This document shows, one piece after another, positions 1-8,247 of a DNA stretch of 22,913 nt. Position 1 is the first letter of the stretch; each line of letters opens with the position of its first letter. Position numbers and translations under genes: made by a program. Origin of the DNA: F-183 sp036502165 (GTDB lineage: Bacteria; Acidobacteriota; Terriglobia; Bryobacterales; Bryobacteraceae); contig DASXZC010000252.1 in NCBI GenBank assembly GCA_036502165.1, positions 1-22,913 on the forward strand. The letters are read 5' to 3'. The notes beneath the pieces are model-generated. The model did not search any database. It saw only the letters and a list, made by a program, of their open reading frames with translations, and was not told the origin of the DNA.

Positions 1-576
1 CAGACTCTGCGCTGCCTCTTCCCACCACACAGGATTGAGGGCGCGATCGAGCGTGCCCGAAATGTAGTCGGTCGGAATCGCCGGCATTTGCCGCAGCGGG
101 CACGCCTCCTTCGCAACCCCCGTAGCCATCCACAAACGCAGCGTCGTCATCGCCCAACGCGCCGTCCGCTCATCGCAATCGTGGAACAGGAAATGACGCG
201 CCAGCTCCTCGCTCTTCGTCGGATCCTTGCCCGGCCAGTCGGGCTGGAACATCTTCGGAGTGCGTTTGACCCTGTCGAGGAACACCTTACCAGGCTCAGG
301 AATCACGGCCGCAAGATAGATCAGGCGCGACACCTTGATGCGACTCGCGACCACCGGCAGGATCAGCCCCGCGGATGAATGTGCGACAACGACCGGCGCC
401 TCTCCCGCAGGCATCTGTTTCACGACTTCGTTCGCGTAGAACTCCGCGCCTTCGCTGGGCCGATCAACAGGCATGTCGACGGCGACGACCTTCGCGCCCC
501 ACGCCATCAATTCACGTGCCAACAGATCCCAGCCGTGCGGACCCTGCGTCGATCCGTGAATCAGGCAGACCCGCAC
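1..576 (-). CDS. alpha/beta hydrolase, 3' end cut by window edge
   Basis: I translated the minus strand directly from a GTG at 574-576, seven bases after the stop of the upstream DUF4175 gene. The frame stays open for 192 codons to the window edge, so the C-terminus is missing. The N-terminus has a first beta strand followed by an H-G-S-T-Q-G oxyanion-type turn (residues 7-12). A nucleophile elbow A-H-S-S-A-G (65-70) makes Ser67 the likely nucleophile. Near the edge, S-G-T-L-D-R resembles the strand carrying the catalytic Asp; the catalytic His should lie beyond base 1. This pattern fits small esterase/lyase-like alpha/beta hydrolases related to plant methyl esterases (AB hydrolase_6 type). 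There is no signal peptide, so it is probably cytoplasmic. Substrate is unknown. It is the last visible gene of the MoxR operon and may be a passenger rather than part of the system. Confidence 0.8.
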   Translation of the reverse strand, partial: MRVCLIHGSTQGPHGWDLLARELMAWGAKVVAVDMPVDRPSEGAEFYANEVVKQMPAGEAPVVVAHSSAGLILPVVASRIKVSRLIYLAAVIPEPGKVFLDRVKRTPKMFQPDWPGKDPTKSEELARHFLFHDCDERTARWAMTTLRLWMATGVAKEACPLRQMPAIPTDYISGTLDRALNPVWWEEAAQSL

Positions 577-583
577 CGCGCGC

Positions 584-3500
584 CTATTTGTCGCCCTTGC
601 TCAAACGGCGGAAGTACTCGGCGACTTTGTCCGCGAACCCGTCCGGCGCACGTTCGGTCGCACCACTGCGGACCTGGCCGCCCTGCTGCTCATCGAGCTG
701 CCGCCGCAACTGCGTCTCGATCGATTCAATGTTCGGCAGCACCGTGCGCTTCAGCCGGTCCTCGAGCTCGGCATCGTTGCCGCCGGCCCATCCGTTCATA
801 CGTTGCATCGAGCGATAGGTGTCGCCCAATTCGCGAGCCAACTCGGGATTGTCTTTCATCATCTGCCGCAACTCGCCGAGATCGCGCGCGCCCTCGCGCA
901 GTGCGCGATCGGCATCGGCCGCGCTCATGTATCCGCCACCGTACTGGCTTCCGCCGCGGGCCCCGGACTGATTGCCATTCGGATCGCCGCCTTCGCGCGA
1001 CATCTGTCCGCCCTGTTGCGAACCAGGCTGCTGGCCACCTTGCTGCTGCCCCTGCTGCGAGCCGGACTGCTGACCCTGGCCTTGTTGACCCTGCTCGCCA
1101 CGCTGCATGCCGCCGCTCTGACGTTGGCCTTGACCTTGTCCTTGCTGCCGCGAGAGTTGCTGCAACTGCGCGCGAAGACGTTCGACCTTCTCGAGCGCCG
1201 CTTCAAGATCCTTGCCGCCACCTTCCTTGCCCTGCCCGGATGCCGATTGTCCGTTCTTGTTCGAAGGATCAAGCGCCTTCTGCGCATCCGCCAGCTGCTC
1301 CCGCATCTTATCGAGGGTCGCAGTCGCGATCGACTCGCTGCCGAGCGTGTAGTTCGCCTGTCCGCGCCGGATCCACTGCGGGATCATCTTCATGCGCGTC
1401 TTGACTTCGGATTGCTGCAGATCTCCCAGAGCATCCCGCAGCTTCGACGACAGCTTCGGCTGCGTGCCCAGGTTGTCGCGCACCGCCTGTTGCATGTCCT
1501 TCTCGAGCTTATCGAGATCCTTATAGAGCTGTTCTTTCTGCTCCGCCATCTTCTCGTTCTGCTCAGCAGTTGGCTGACCCTGGCCGTTCTCGCCGCCTTG
1601 CGCCCGCCCTCGGCCATACATCTGCTGCATCTGTTTTTCGAACTGCGCCTGCCGCCGCGCGATTTCGTCGGCCCGCTCGCCGATGCTCGACATCTGATCG
1701 CTCGACTGCTGATGCCGCAATCCTTGCAAGGATTGCTCGGCCTCCTGCAAACGATCCGCCGCGCGCCGTCCGCCCGCCCCGGCCTGATCCGGAGAACTGT
1801 TGGCGCGCCTCATATCCTGCGCCGCCTCTTGCAAACGCTTCAGCGCCTGTTCAAGCTGCTGCTTGTCCGCCGGATTCATTCGGTTCTGCCGCTGTTGCGC
1901 CTGCTGTTGCTGAGCCTGCTGCTGTTGCTGCTCTTGCGATTGGCGACTCATCTGTCCCTGCTGTCCGCCTTGCGAACCTTGTTGGGAACTCGAGGAGGAC
2001 GACTGTTGCCCTTGCTGGCCCTGCTGCCCCTGTTGGCTTTGCTGTCCTTGCTGTCCCTGTTGACCCTGCTGTTGCTGTTGTTGCTGCTGACTCAACTGCT
2101 CGAGTTGCTTCTGCAGCTCCTCAGCCTCGCGCCGCAACAATTCCTGTTGCCACTTCTGTTGGAACGTCTGCCCTTGCTTCTGATTCTGCTGTTGCTGCGC
2201 GAGTTCCTGCTGCCGCCGAGCCAATTGCTGCAGCTTCTGCGCCAGCTCGTCGATTTGCTGCCGCCGCTGTTCGCTCGCTCCACGCTGGCCAGTCTCGTAC
2301 TGATTCTTCTCGGTATCCATTTCGAGATCGAATAGATTGTCGAGATCGCGCGCCGCTCCACCGCCTCCGCCGCCGCCACCGCGCGATCCAAACGCAACCT
2401 GGATATCCCGCGACGCCGCTTCGACGCGCAACAAATACTGCAGAGCCTTCTGCTCCGGCGACAGCGCCTCCTGGAATTTATTGGACTGCAGCAGCTTGGT
2501 CGATTCGTCCAAATGCTTGCCGGCTTCCTCGACGTTCTTCACCAGCGTCTTGAACTCATCGTTCGTTCCAGCCAACTGCCGCGCCTTGACGCGATCGGCC
2601 AGACTACGCGCCTGATCGCGCAATTTGCCTTCGACTTCCGCGAGGAACTTCGCGTTCGCCGCCCGCTCTCCCGGATCCGATGGACGTCGCGACTCGTTCC
2701 ACGTCGCCGCGATCACTTCCTTCTGCCGCTTCGAAATATTGTCCTGCTCCTGCTGGCCACCGCCACCGCCTCCCGCGGACTCTTGCGACTGCGAATAGTT
2801 CCTCTCGAACGGCTGCGCCTCCACGAAGAAGATGTCGCTCTTCGTCGTCTGCCTCGCATCCTTCGCGCTCGCGTAAATGCCGATCAGGTCGCCCGGAACC
2901 AACTTGTAATCCTCGAGCGTGATCAGCGTCTGTCCATCGGCCTTGCGCGCGCCGGGCTGCTTCAACAGTTGGACGGTCTTTTCCTCACCGCCATTCACCG
3001 TGTAGTGCAGCGCCATTTCCTTCAATCCAAAATCGTCCTCGCCTTCGATCGCGACCGTCACTTCTTCGATCGGATTGACCTTCGCGTCCTTGCCGGGCCT
3101 TACGATTTTCACCGTCGGAGGCATGTCCTTACGCGACTCGATGAAGTAGTCGTCGGTCAGCCGCACCGCCTCGCCCGACTCGATCGCCGCGAGATGATAC
3201 ATGCCGTCTTTCGTAATCGGCATCTTCGCCGTGTACCGGTTGCCGCCCGCCGGGGACGCCTCGAGCTTGATCTGCTTCTCTTCATCCTTCGAAGTACCCG
3301 CGATGAGGACTCCCTCTTTCAGCGGACGGTCGGTCTGGATCGAGACCTCCGCAACAGTCCCTTCAACTGCACGCAAATCGCCGCCCGGATCCTCAGTCTC
3401 GTCCTTCATTCCAGACCACGCAGGGAAATGATAGGTGACCTTCATCTTGGTCACGTTCGGCAGATCGATCACCTTGAAGTGATACGTCTTTGATTTCACG

Positions 3501-4291
3501 CCCTCCGACTCGACGTAGTATTCAACCGGATCGCTCAAGGACGCAAACAAAAATTCGAACGCATTCCCGGACGGCTGCGGCTGCATTTGCAGCTCTTCCC
3601 ACTTCGTCGAGGATGCGTACTTCGCCTTCAACGTCACGTGCGTCGAATCGAAGCCCACCAGTTGCGCCGTGACCAATTGATCGGACTTCCGCCGCACCGT
3701 GCGATCGCCAGGCGTCACCAGGATGTCGTAGAAATTCACACCGTTGCGATTGACCGAAGGACCCATCCACAACAGCGCCGCGCCGTGGCCCCAATATCCC
3801 GGACCCGACGTAATCAACCAAACCAGTGCCAGCGCCGCGATCGTGCCCGCGGTCCAAAGTCCGGCCAGAATTCCAGTCGGCGCCAACGATTTTGGCTCCG
3901 CTTTGCTCGCGATCCTCGTCGCATCCGAAGCCACCAGTTCAAGGAACGGATTCCGCTCTCCCGGCTTCGTCTGCTCGGCCAAAGTAATGAGGCGCTGCTC
4001 GAATTCCGGATGACGCTTCTCGGCTTCTTTCGCCGATGCCCGTCGGCTCAGCTTCAGCCACGGCAGCACGAGTCCGAGAACGATGGTGGCCGCGAGCGCC
4101 ACGAACAGCAGGAACCGCGCCCACAGCAGGCTGGTGTCCGAGAAGGCGAGCGAGTTGGTGAACAGCACCGCGCCGACCGTTCCAAAGAACGCTACGGCCG
4201 CCGCGATCGCCAGGCCCTTGGCAATCAATTTCGACTGGAGCCGTTTTTGAACGCGCGCCAGGTACTGGTTCAATTGATCGAGTGCGTTCAC
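584..4291 (-). CDS. DUF4175-type large membrane protein with Gln-rich coiled coils
   Basis: A protein of 1235 aa. It starts at a GTG that overlaps the stop of the upstream VWA gene (GTGA), with AGGAGG four bases ahead. Two hydrophobic helices (about 24-46 and 57-80) are followed by a charged segment and a third helix (about 138-162). An extracytoplasmic beta-rich region (about 180-500) contains repeated Ig-like stretches. From about 510 onward it is helical and dominated by Gln, Gly, Ser and Arg, with poly-Gly runs at 507-512 and 638-645. Two very low-complexity blocks lie at about 735-800 and 1045-1122. A normal-composition helical tail closes the protein (about 1123-1235). The layout matches DUF4175 proteins, which sit beside MoxR/DUF58/VWA genes in several phyla. 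Molecular role is unknown; the shape suggests an envelope scaffold anchored in the inner membrane. Family assignment is by recognition of overall architecture rather than a catalytic motif. Confidence 0.8.
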   Translation of the reverse strand: MNALDQLNQYLARVQKRLQSKLIAKGLAIAAAVAFFGTVGAVLFTNSLAFSDTSLLWARFLLFVALAATIVLGLVLPWLKLSRRASAKEAEKRHPEFEQRLITLAEQTKPGERNPFLELVASDATRIASKAEPKSLAPTGILAGLWTAGTIAALALVWLITSGPGYWGHGAALLWMGPSVNRNGVNFYDILVTPGDRTVRRKSDQLVTAQLVGFDSTHVTLKAKYASSTKWEELQMQPQPSGNAFEFLFASLSDPVEYYVESEGVKSKTYHFKVIDLPNVTKMKVTYHFPAWSGMKDETEDPGGDLRAVEGTVAEVSIQTDRPLKEGVLIAGTSKDEEKQIKLEASPAGGNRYTAKMPITKDGMYHLAAIESGEAVRLTDDYFIESRKDMPPTVKIVRPGKDAKVNPIEEVTVAIEGEDDFGLKEMALHYTVNGGEEKTVQLLKQPGARKADGQTLITLEDYKLVPGDLIGIYASAKDARQTTKSDIFFVEAQPFERNYSQSQESAGGGGGGQQEQDNISKRQKEVIAATWNESRRPSDPGERAANAKFLAEVEGKLRDQARSLADRVKARQLAGTNDEFKTLVKNVEEAGKHLDESTKLLQSNKFQEALSPEQKALQYLLRVEAASRDIQVAFGSRGGGGGGGGAARDLDNLFDLEMDTEKNQYETGQRGASEQRRQQIDELAQKLQQLARRQQELAQQQQNQKQGQTFQQKWQQELLRREAEELQKQLEQLSQQQQQQQQGQQGQQGQQSQQGQQGQQGQQSSSSSSQQGSQGGQQGQMSRQSQEQQQQQAQQQQAQQRQNRMNPADKQQLEQALKRLQEAAQDMRRANSSPDQAGAGGRRAADRLQEAEQSLQGLRHQQSSDQMSSIGERADEIARRQAQFEKQMQQMYGRGRAQGGENGQGQPTAEQNEKMAEQKEQLYKDLDKLEKDMQQAVRDNLGTQPKLSSKLRDALGDLQQSEVKTRMKMIPQWIRRGQANYTLGSESIATATLDKMREQLADAQKALDPSNKNGQSASGQGKEGGGKDLEAALEKVERLRAQLQQLSRQQGQGQGQRQSGGMQRGEQGQQGQGQQSGSQQGQQQGGQQPGSQQGGQMSREGGDPNGNQSGARGGSQYGGGYMSAADADRALREGARDLGELRQMMKDNPELARELGDTYRSMQRMNGWAGGNDAELEDRLKRTVLPNIESIETQLRRQLDEQQGGQVRSGATERAPDGFADKVAEYFRRLSKGDK
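926..1159 (-). repeat. in-gene Gln/Gly low-complexity repeat block 2
   Basis: This codes for residues about 1045-1122 of the DUF4175 protein. It is composed of short Gln-Gly, Gly-Gln-Gln and Ser-Gln-Gln units written with mixed CAG/CAA and GGC/GGT codons. The reading frame is intact. The codon mixing argues for an old, protein-level low-complexity region rather than a fresh microsatellite expansion. Confidence 0.7.
1942..2095 (-). repeat. in-gene poly-Gln / Gln-Gln-Gly tandem block 1
   Basis: This codes for residues about 733-784 of the DUF4175 protein. An eight-residue Gln run is followed by repeated Gly-Gln-Gln units, a six-Ser run and further Gln-Gly units. At the DNA level it appears as near-tandem 9-base units of ctgttgctg/ctgctgtcc type on the plus strand. 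The array makes the opposite strand encode a long Leu-rich open frame that is only a shadow. Confidence 0.75.
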
Positions 4292-6336
4292 GCAGCCTCC
4301 TTCGAAGACTCTAACGGTTTCTCACTCTCGCCGCTCACTTCGCCCAGGTACCGGTTGCCCACCAGCGTCTCGGCGATCGCCACTAACAGCAGTATAAAAA
4401 GAATCCAGCGCCACGGGCTGAAGCTATGTTCCCGCTCGGCCTGCTCGGGATTTGCAACGTCAGAATTGGCCGCATCCGTGTGGCCCGTGTTCTTCCACAA
4501 GTCGATCGTCTCTTGCGGCAGCGCCTCGAGGTCCGATTCGCGCCGGTCGGCATTCACCGCATACAACTCCGGACTGCTGCCTGCGCGCGTGACCTCGAAA
4601 TATCCTTCCTTCGGGAACGCGTATGTGCGAGCCGTCGCCGCTTTCGACAGCGACATCACCGGCTTCCCGTCAGGACCGTTCACCTCGACCGCCGCCGCCG
4701 ACTTCACTGATCGCAACTCGACAGTGGAGCCCACCAGCGCCGATGAAGGACGGTCGACAGCACGGCCCAGATAGTTCGCCGACCGCTCCGCGAACGCCAC
4801 AAAATTCGGATGCAAAGGAAAATCGTTCGCAATATTGTCGATCGTCGACGCGAACGTCAGCACCCGCCCCTCTCCGATCGGAGTCTCGACCAGCAGCGGC
4901 GATCCATCGCTCAACCGCGCGATCACACGCGATGGCGGATCCGCTTTCAGCTTCGCCGACTGATAGTACATCACGCCCTCGAACGCATCGGATGTTCGCG
5001 TCACGGGATGTCCGCCGTCCACATGGGTCGCACTCAGAAACCGCTCCGCATCCCGCCCGGCATAACGTGAACCTTCGATCGGCAGATTCGCAACCGGAAC
5101 CTTGTCGCGGCTCAGCGACGCGGGACCCAGCGTAATCAGAATCGATCCGCCCTGTTGCACATAATCTCGCAGCGCCTGTTCAAACGGAGGCGCCATCGCC
5201 GCACAATCCGCCAGCACCACGAACGCATATTTCGAAGGCGTCTGACCGGCAATCAAATCGCAAGGAACTGCCTCGGTCGAAAACGGTGAATCCCCCGCCG
5301 CTTCGAGTGCCGCTTTGTAATAGGTCACCGCGCGAGCCTCCCGCGCATCGTAAGCGAACAGGATCTTGCGCGGCTCCGATCGCTCGAATCCGAAATTGAA
5401 ATGGTTGTCCGCGTCGAGCGAATCCGCGCCGTCGATCTTCACCTCTCCGCGATTCAGTCCGTATGAAGCGTCGAGTCCCACGAACTCGACGCGCGCCCGT
5501 CCGTTCGCCGGAACGTCGACAGTCTTCGTCTGCAGCGTCTTCCCGTTGACCGACAAGATGACGCTCTTCTTACCGGCATCAGTCTCATAACCGCGAATCA
5601 TCGCCGCCACGACGACCTTCTTCGGATCCGTCACCGACCCCGGAGCCGTCACCGTCTCAACCGCCCAATTCGGGGACTTTCCGCTCGAAACGCGATGCGG
5701 CACCAGCGTCACGGAATCCGGAAGCTGCATCTCCGCAAAACCGTTCGGCATCGCCGACTTCTGAAAATCGCTCGCCAGATGGACTTCGATGGGCTTCTTC
5801 ACCGACGCCGCGAGCGTCCGCAAATAGCGCGCCAGATCGCCATACGTGGCACGTCCATCTCCAGGGCTGATCGAGTCGATCGCCGCATTCAATTCATCGG
5901 AATCCGCAGTCGGTTGATTCACCACTTCGACGCTCTGGCCGAGCGCGATGATCTGCCCCTGCTCAGTAGGCGCGCGCTTCGACATCGCCGAATGGATTTC
6001 GCCCTTCGCACGCGCGAGCGCATTCCCCGCCCTCATCGAGAACGTATGATCAACCACGCCAACCAGCAGCCGTTCACCGCCGCCCACCGGTGTGGATCTC
6101 CGGAAAAATGGCTCCGCGAACAGCAGCACCAGCAGCGCAATCATTAACAGGCGGAACGCCATGAGGAGCTTGTACAGCAGCCGCCGATGCTTGACCGAGC
6201 TCTGCGTTCGCCGTTCGAAAAACATCAGCGACGCGAACGGCTTCGGCTCCATCTTGTGGCGCTTCAACAAGTGCAACCAAATCGGAAGTCCGATGCCGAC
6301 GATGCCCGCGAGGAACCATGGCGCGAAGAATCCCAC
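4288..6336 (-). CDS. BatA-like membrane protein with VWA and amidotransferase-like domains
   Basis: I chose the GTG at 6334-6336 as start (682 aa). It places the protein at the usual BatA beginning, with two N-terminal helices (about 4-24 and 53-77) bracketing a basic loop. It also has GGAGG ten bases upstream, inside the end of the DUF58 gene. An ATG at 6387 in the same frame would overlap DUF58 by 47 bases and add a charged, unlikely extension. After the helices comes a VWA fold with the metal site D96-H-T-F-S100, then Ig-like strands. A central alpha/beta part resembles the glutamine-amidotransferase-like domain of this family, with no catalytic Cys seen. One C-terminal helix (about 643-660) follows, then a short charged tail. 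The family anchors VWA domains in the inner membrane next to MoxR ATPases. It follows DUF58 by 4 bases and overlaps DUF4175 by 4 bases. Confidence 0.85.
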   Translation of the reverse strand: MGFFAPWFLAGIVGIGLPIWLHLLKRHKMEPKPFASLMFFERRTQSSVKHRRLLYKLLMAFRLLMIALLVLLFAEPFFRRSTPVGGGERLLVGVVDHTFSMRAGNALARAKGEIHSAMSKRAPTEQGQIIALGQSVEVVNQPTADSDELNAAIDSISPGDGRATYGDLARYLRTLAASVKKPIEVHLASDFQKSAMPNGFAEMQLPDSVTLVPHRVSSGKSPNWAVETVTAPGSVTDPKKVVVAAMIRGYETDAGKKSVILSVNGKTLQTKTVDVPANGRARVEFVGLDASYGLNRGEVKIDGADSLDADNHFNFGFERSEPRKILFAYDAREARAVTYYKAALEAAGDSPFSTEAVPCDLIAGQTPSKYAFVVLADCAAMAPPFEQALRDYVQQGGSILITLGPASLSRDKVPVANLPIEGSRYAGRDAERFLSATHVDGGHPVTRTSDAFEGVMYYQSAKLKADPPSRVIARLSDGSPLLVETPIGEGRVLTFASTIDNIANDFPLHPNFVAFAERSANYLGRAVDRPSSALVGSTVELRSVKSAAAVEVNGPDGKPVMSLSKAATARTYAFPKEGYFEVTRAGSSPELYAVNADRRESDLEALPQETIDLWKNTGHTDAANSDVANPEQAEREHSFSPWRWILFILLLVAIAETLVGNRYLGEVSGESEKPLESSKEAA

Positions 6337-6340
6337 GGCT

Positions 6341-7228
6341 TTAGATCCTCCCCTTGCGCGCCGCCAGATACTCGCGCAGACCCGCATCCAGTGGACGATC
6401 GGTCGGCATCAGGCAGTAATCCATGTTCGCGCCCTGCGCCTTCGAACGCAGATCGGCGATGTGCGAATTGATCTTCTGCACATACTCGAGCCGCGCATAT
6501 TCCGACGTCACTTCGAGCGTCTCTTGCGTCTCCATGTCGAGCAGCAGCACCGAATCACCCAGCTTCGGCGCTATCTCCTCCGGATCGAGGATGTGGAACA
6601 GCGCGACCTCGTTGCCGCGCGAACCAAGCGGCGCCACCGCCTCGATGATCTTCGCCGGATCCTCGTAAAAATCCGAAATGACGACCACCAGTCCGCGCCG
6701 TTTGAGGAACTCCATGCAATGCACGAACGGCTTCGCGAAGTTCGTCCGTTCACCGAAATCCGCGTGCTCGATGGCGTGCATGATCCGGTGTAACTGCCCC
6801 TGCCGTCCCGATGGCGGAATGTAATTGCGGACCTCGTCGTCAAATACGACCAGCCCAATCGCGTCCCGCTGCCCACTCGCCAGGTACGCGATCGACGCCG
6901 CCAGAAACCGCGCAAAATCCAGCTTGCGGATCGCATGCGACCCGAACTTCATCGACGCACTCTGATCAAGCAGGATCGTGACCAGCGTATTCGTTTCGCC
7001 GCGATAGCGCTTCAGGTACATCTTCTCGGATCGCGCGAAGACGTTCCAGTCGACATGCCGCAAATCATCACCGGGATTGTAGACGCGATACTCCGCGAAC
7101 TCCTGGCTAAATCCAAAATCAGGAGACCGGTGCAAACCCGCGATAAAGCCCTCGACCACAGTCTTCGCGACCAGGTCGAGGCCTGAAATGCTGGCCAGCA
7201 CATCGGGACTGAGATACTGTTGGCTCAT
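6341..7228 (-). CDS. DUF58 domain protein (MoxR partner, VWA-like)
   Basis: A protein of 295 aa. The ATG at 7226-7228 shares one base with the MoxR stop codon (TAATG). A longer in-frame version starting at 7402 would run through the MoxR gene and is rejected. The family signature is clear: Y-N-P-G-D-D-L-R-H-V-D-W at 50-61, then L-L-D-Q-S-A-S-M (86-93). The latter gives a complete DxSxS metal-binding site at 88-92 of the VWA-like fold. There is no signal peptide or membrane helix, so it is cytoplasmic like MoxR. In this family DUF58 proteins are encoded directly after MoxR ATPases and are thought to be their adaptors or substrates. The lack of transmembrane helices distinguishes it from the longer membrane-bound DUF58 class. 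Confidence 0.93.
   Translation of the reverse strand: MSQQYLSPDVLASISGLDLVAKTVVEGFIAGLHRSPDFGFSQEFAEYRVYNPGDDLRHVDWNVFARSEKMYLKRYRGETNTLVTILLDQSASMKFGSHAIRKLDFARFLAASIAYLASGQRDAIGLVVFDDEVRNYIPPSGRQGQLHRIMHAIEHADFGERTNFAKPFVHCMEFLKRRGLVVVISDFYEDPAKIIEAVAPLGSRGNEVALFHILDPEEIAPKLGDSVLLLDMETQETLEVTSEYARLEYVQKINSHIADLRSKAQGANMDYCLMPTDRPLDAGLREYLAARKGRI
6347..6351 (-). promoter_or_regulatory. ribosome binding site deciding the BatA-like GTG start
   Basis: GGAGG on the minus strand lies in the last codons of the DUF58 gene, ten bases before the GTG at 6334-6336. It supports that start over the in-frame upstream ATG at 6385-6387, which this site could not serve. Confidence 0.55.
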
Positions 7229-8247
7229 TAGCCCTTCGGCACCGGCACCGTATCGAGCAGCCGCTTTAAAATGTCGTCCGACGTCAGCTTCTCGCTCTCC
7301 GCGTGGAAGTTGATCAGGATGCGATGCCGCAGCACCGGACGCAGCAGCGCCTGCACGTCCTCGTACGTCACGTGATACCGCTTGCGCATCAGCGCGCGGC
7401 ACTTCGAAGCCAGCACCAGGAACTGCGCACCGCGGACGCTCGCTCCGAAATTGACGTATTTCTTAATAAAATCCGGCGCCCCATCGGTCGTCGACCGCGT
7501 CGCCCGCACCAGATCGACCGCGTAGCGCGAGACCGAATCCGCAATCGGCACCATACGCACCAGTTGCTGGAACGACAGGATCTCCTCCGCACTCGTCGCC
7601 TTCTCTGCCTGGTTGATGGCCGTCGTGGTCGTCATGCTAATGACCTTCATCTCGTCCTCGGCCGGCAGATAGTCGAGCATCGTATTGAACAGGAACCGGT
7701 CGAGCTGCGCTTCCGGCAGCGGATACGTTCCTTCGAGTTCAATCGGATTCTGCGTCGCCAACACAAAGAACGGCCGCGTCAGATTGTATTGATGTCCGCG
7801 CACGGTCACCGAATACTCCTGCATCGCCTCGAGCAGCGCCGACTGCGTCTTCGGCGGCGTGCGGTTGATTTCATCCGCCAGCACAACATTCGCGAACAGC
7901 GGACCCGGCACGAACGTCCACATGCGGCGCCCCGTGCCCTGCTCTTCTTCGATGATATCGGTGCCGGTAATATCGGTCGGCATCAGGTCAGGCGTGAACT
8001 GGATGCGCTTGAACAACAGGCCGAGCGTATCGGCAAGCGTCCGCACCAGCAGTGTCTTTGCCGTTCCCGGCAAGCCGGTGATCAGGCAATGACCACCGAC
8101 AAAAAGAGCGATGAGAACCTGCTCGAGCACCTCATCCTGGCCCACGATGACCCGCCGCACCTGGGCGACGATGTCGGCGTGGGCTTTCTGAAAACGATCA
8201 ACCCGGCCTTGCAGTTCAACAGCATCTAATGATGGAGTAGTGGTCAT
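7228..8247 (-). CDS. MoxR-family AAA+ ATPase
   Basis: A protein of 339 aa, typical for MoxR. Walker A is G-L-P-G-T-A-K-T (58-65). Walker B is V-L-A-D-E-I-N-R (122-129). Sensor 1 is A-T-Q-N (164-167), followed by P-L-P-E-A-Q-L-D-R-F (176-185), which carries the conserved arginine. The C-terminal helical lid is present. No membrane segment is seen. MoxR proteins are ring-forming chaperone-like ATPases that act with VWA-domain partners, often to mature or insert metal or cofactor into protein complexes. Three VWA-type partners are encoded in this operon. The start ATG overlaps the stop of the upstream TPR-peptidase gene by 4 bases (ATGA), and its own stop overlaps DUF58 by one base, so translation is probably coupled on both sides. 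Confidence 0.95.
   Translation of the reverse strand: MTTTPSLDAVELQGRVDRFQKAHADIVAQVRRVIVGQDEVLEQVLIALFVGGHCLITGLPGTAKTLLVRTLADTLGLLFKRIQFTPDLMPTDITGTDIIEEEQGTGRRMWTFVPGPLFANVVLADEINRTPPKTQSALLEAMQEYSVTVRGHQYNLTRPFFVLATQNPIELEGTYPLPEAQLDRFLFNTMLDYLPAEDEMKVISMTTTTAINQAEKATSAEEILSFQQLVRMVPIADSVSRYAVDLVRATRSTTDGAPDFIKKYVNFGASVRGAQFLVLASKCRALMRKRYHVTYEDVQALLRPVLRHRILINFHAESEKLTSDDILKRLLDTVPVPKG

Noticed and set aside
926..2095. Short regularly repeated units resembling a CRISPR or minisatellite array
   Set aside because: The units are 3-9 bases, codon-phased and inside an intact reading frame. There are no conserved repeats separated by unique spacers.
803..2335. Long plus-strand open frame of 510 codons, very Leu-rich
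   Set aside because: It is the antisense of the Gln-rich tract of the DUF4175 gene: CAG/CAA codons read as CTG/TTG on the other strand. The composition is explained by that alone, and the minus-strand protein is clearly the real one.
7229..7402. N-terminal extension of the DUF58 frame
   Set aside because: It would lie inside the MoxR gene and has a composition typical of an out-of-frame read. The ATG at 7226-7228 gives the usual family start.
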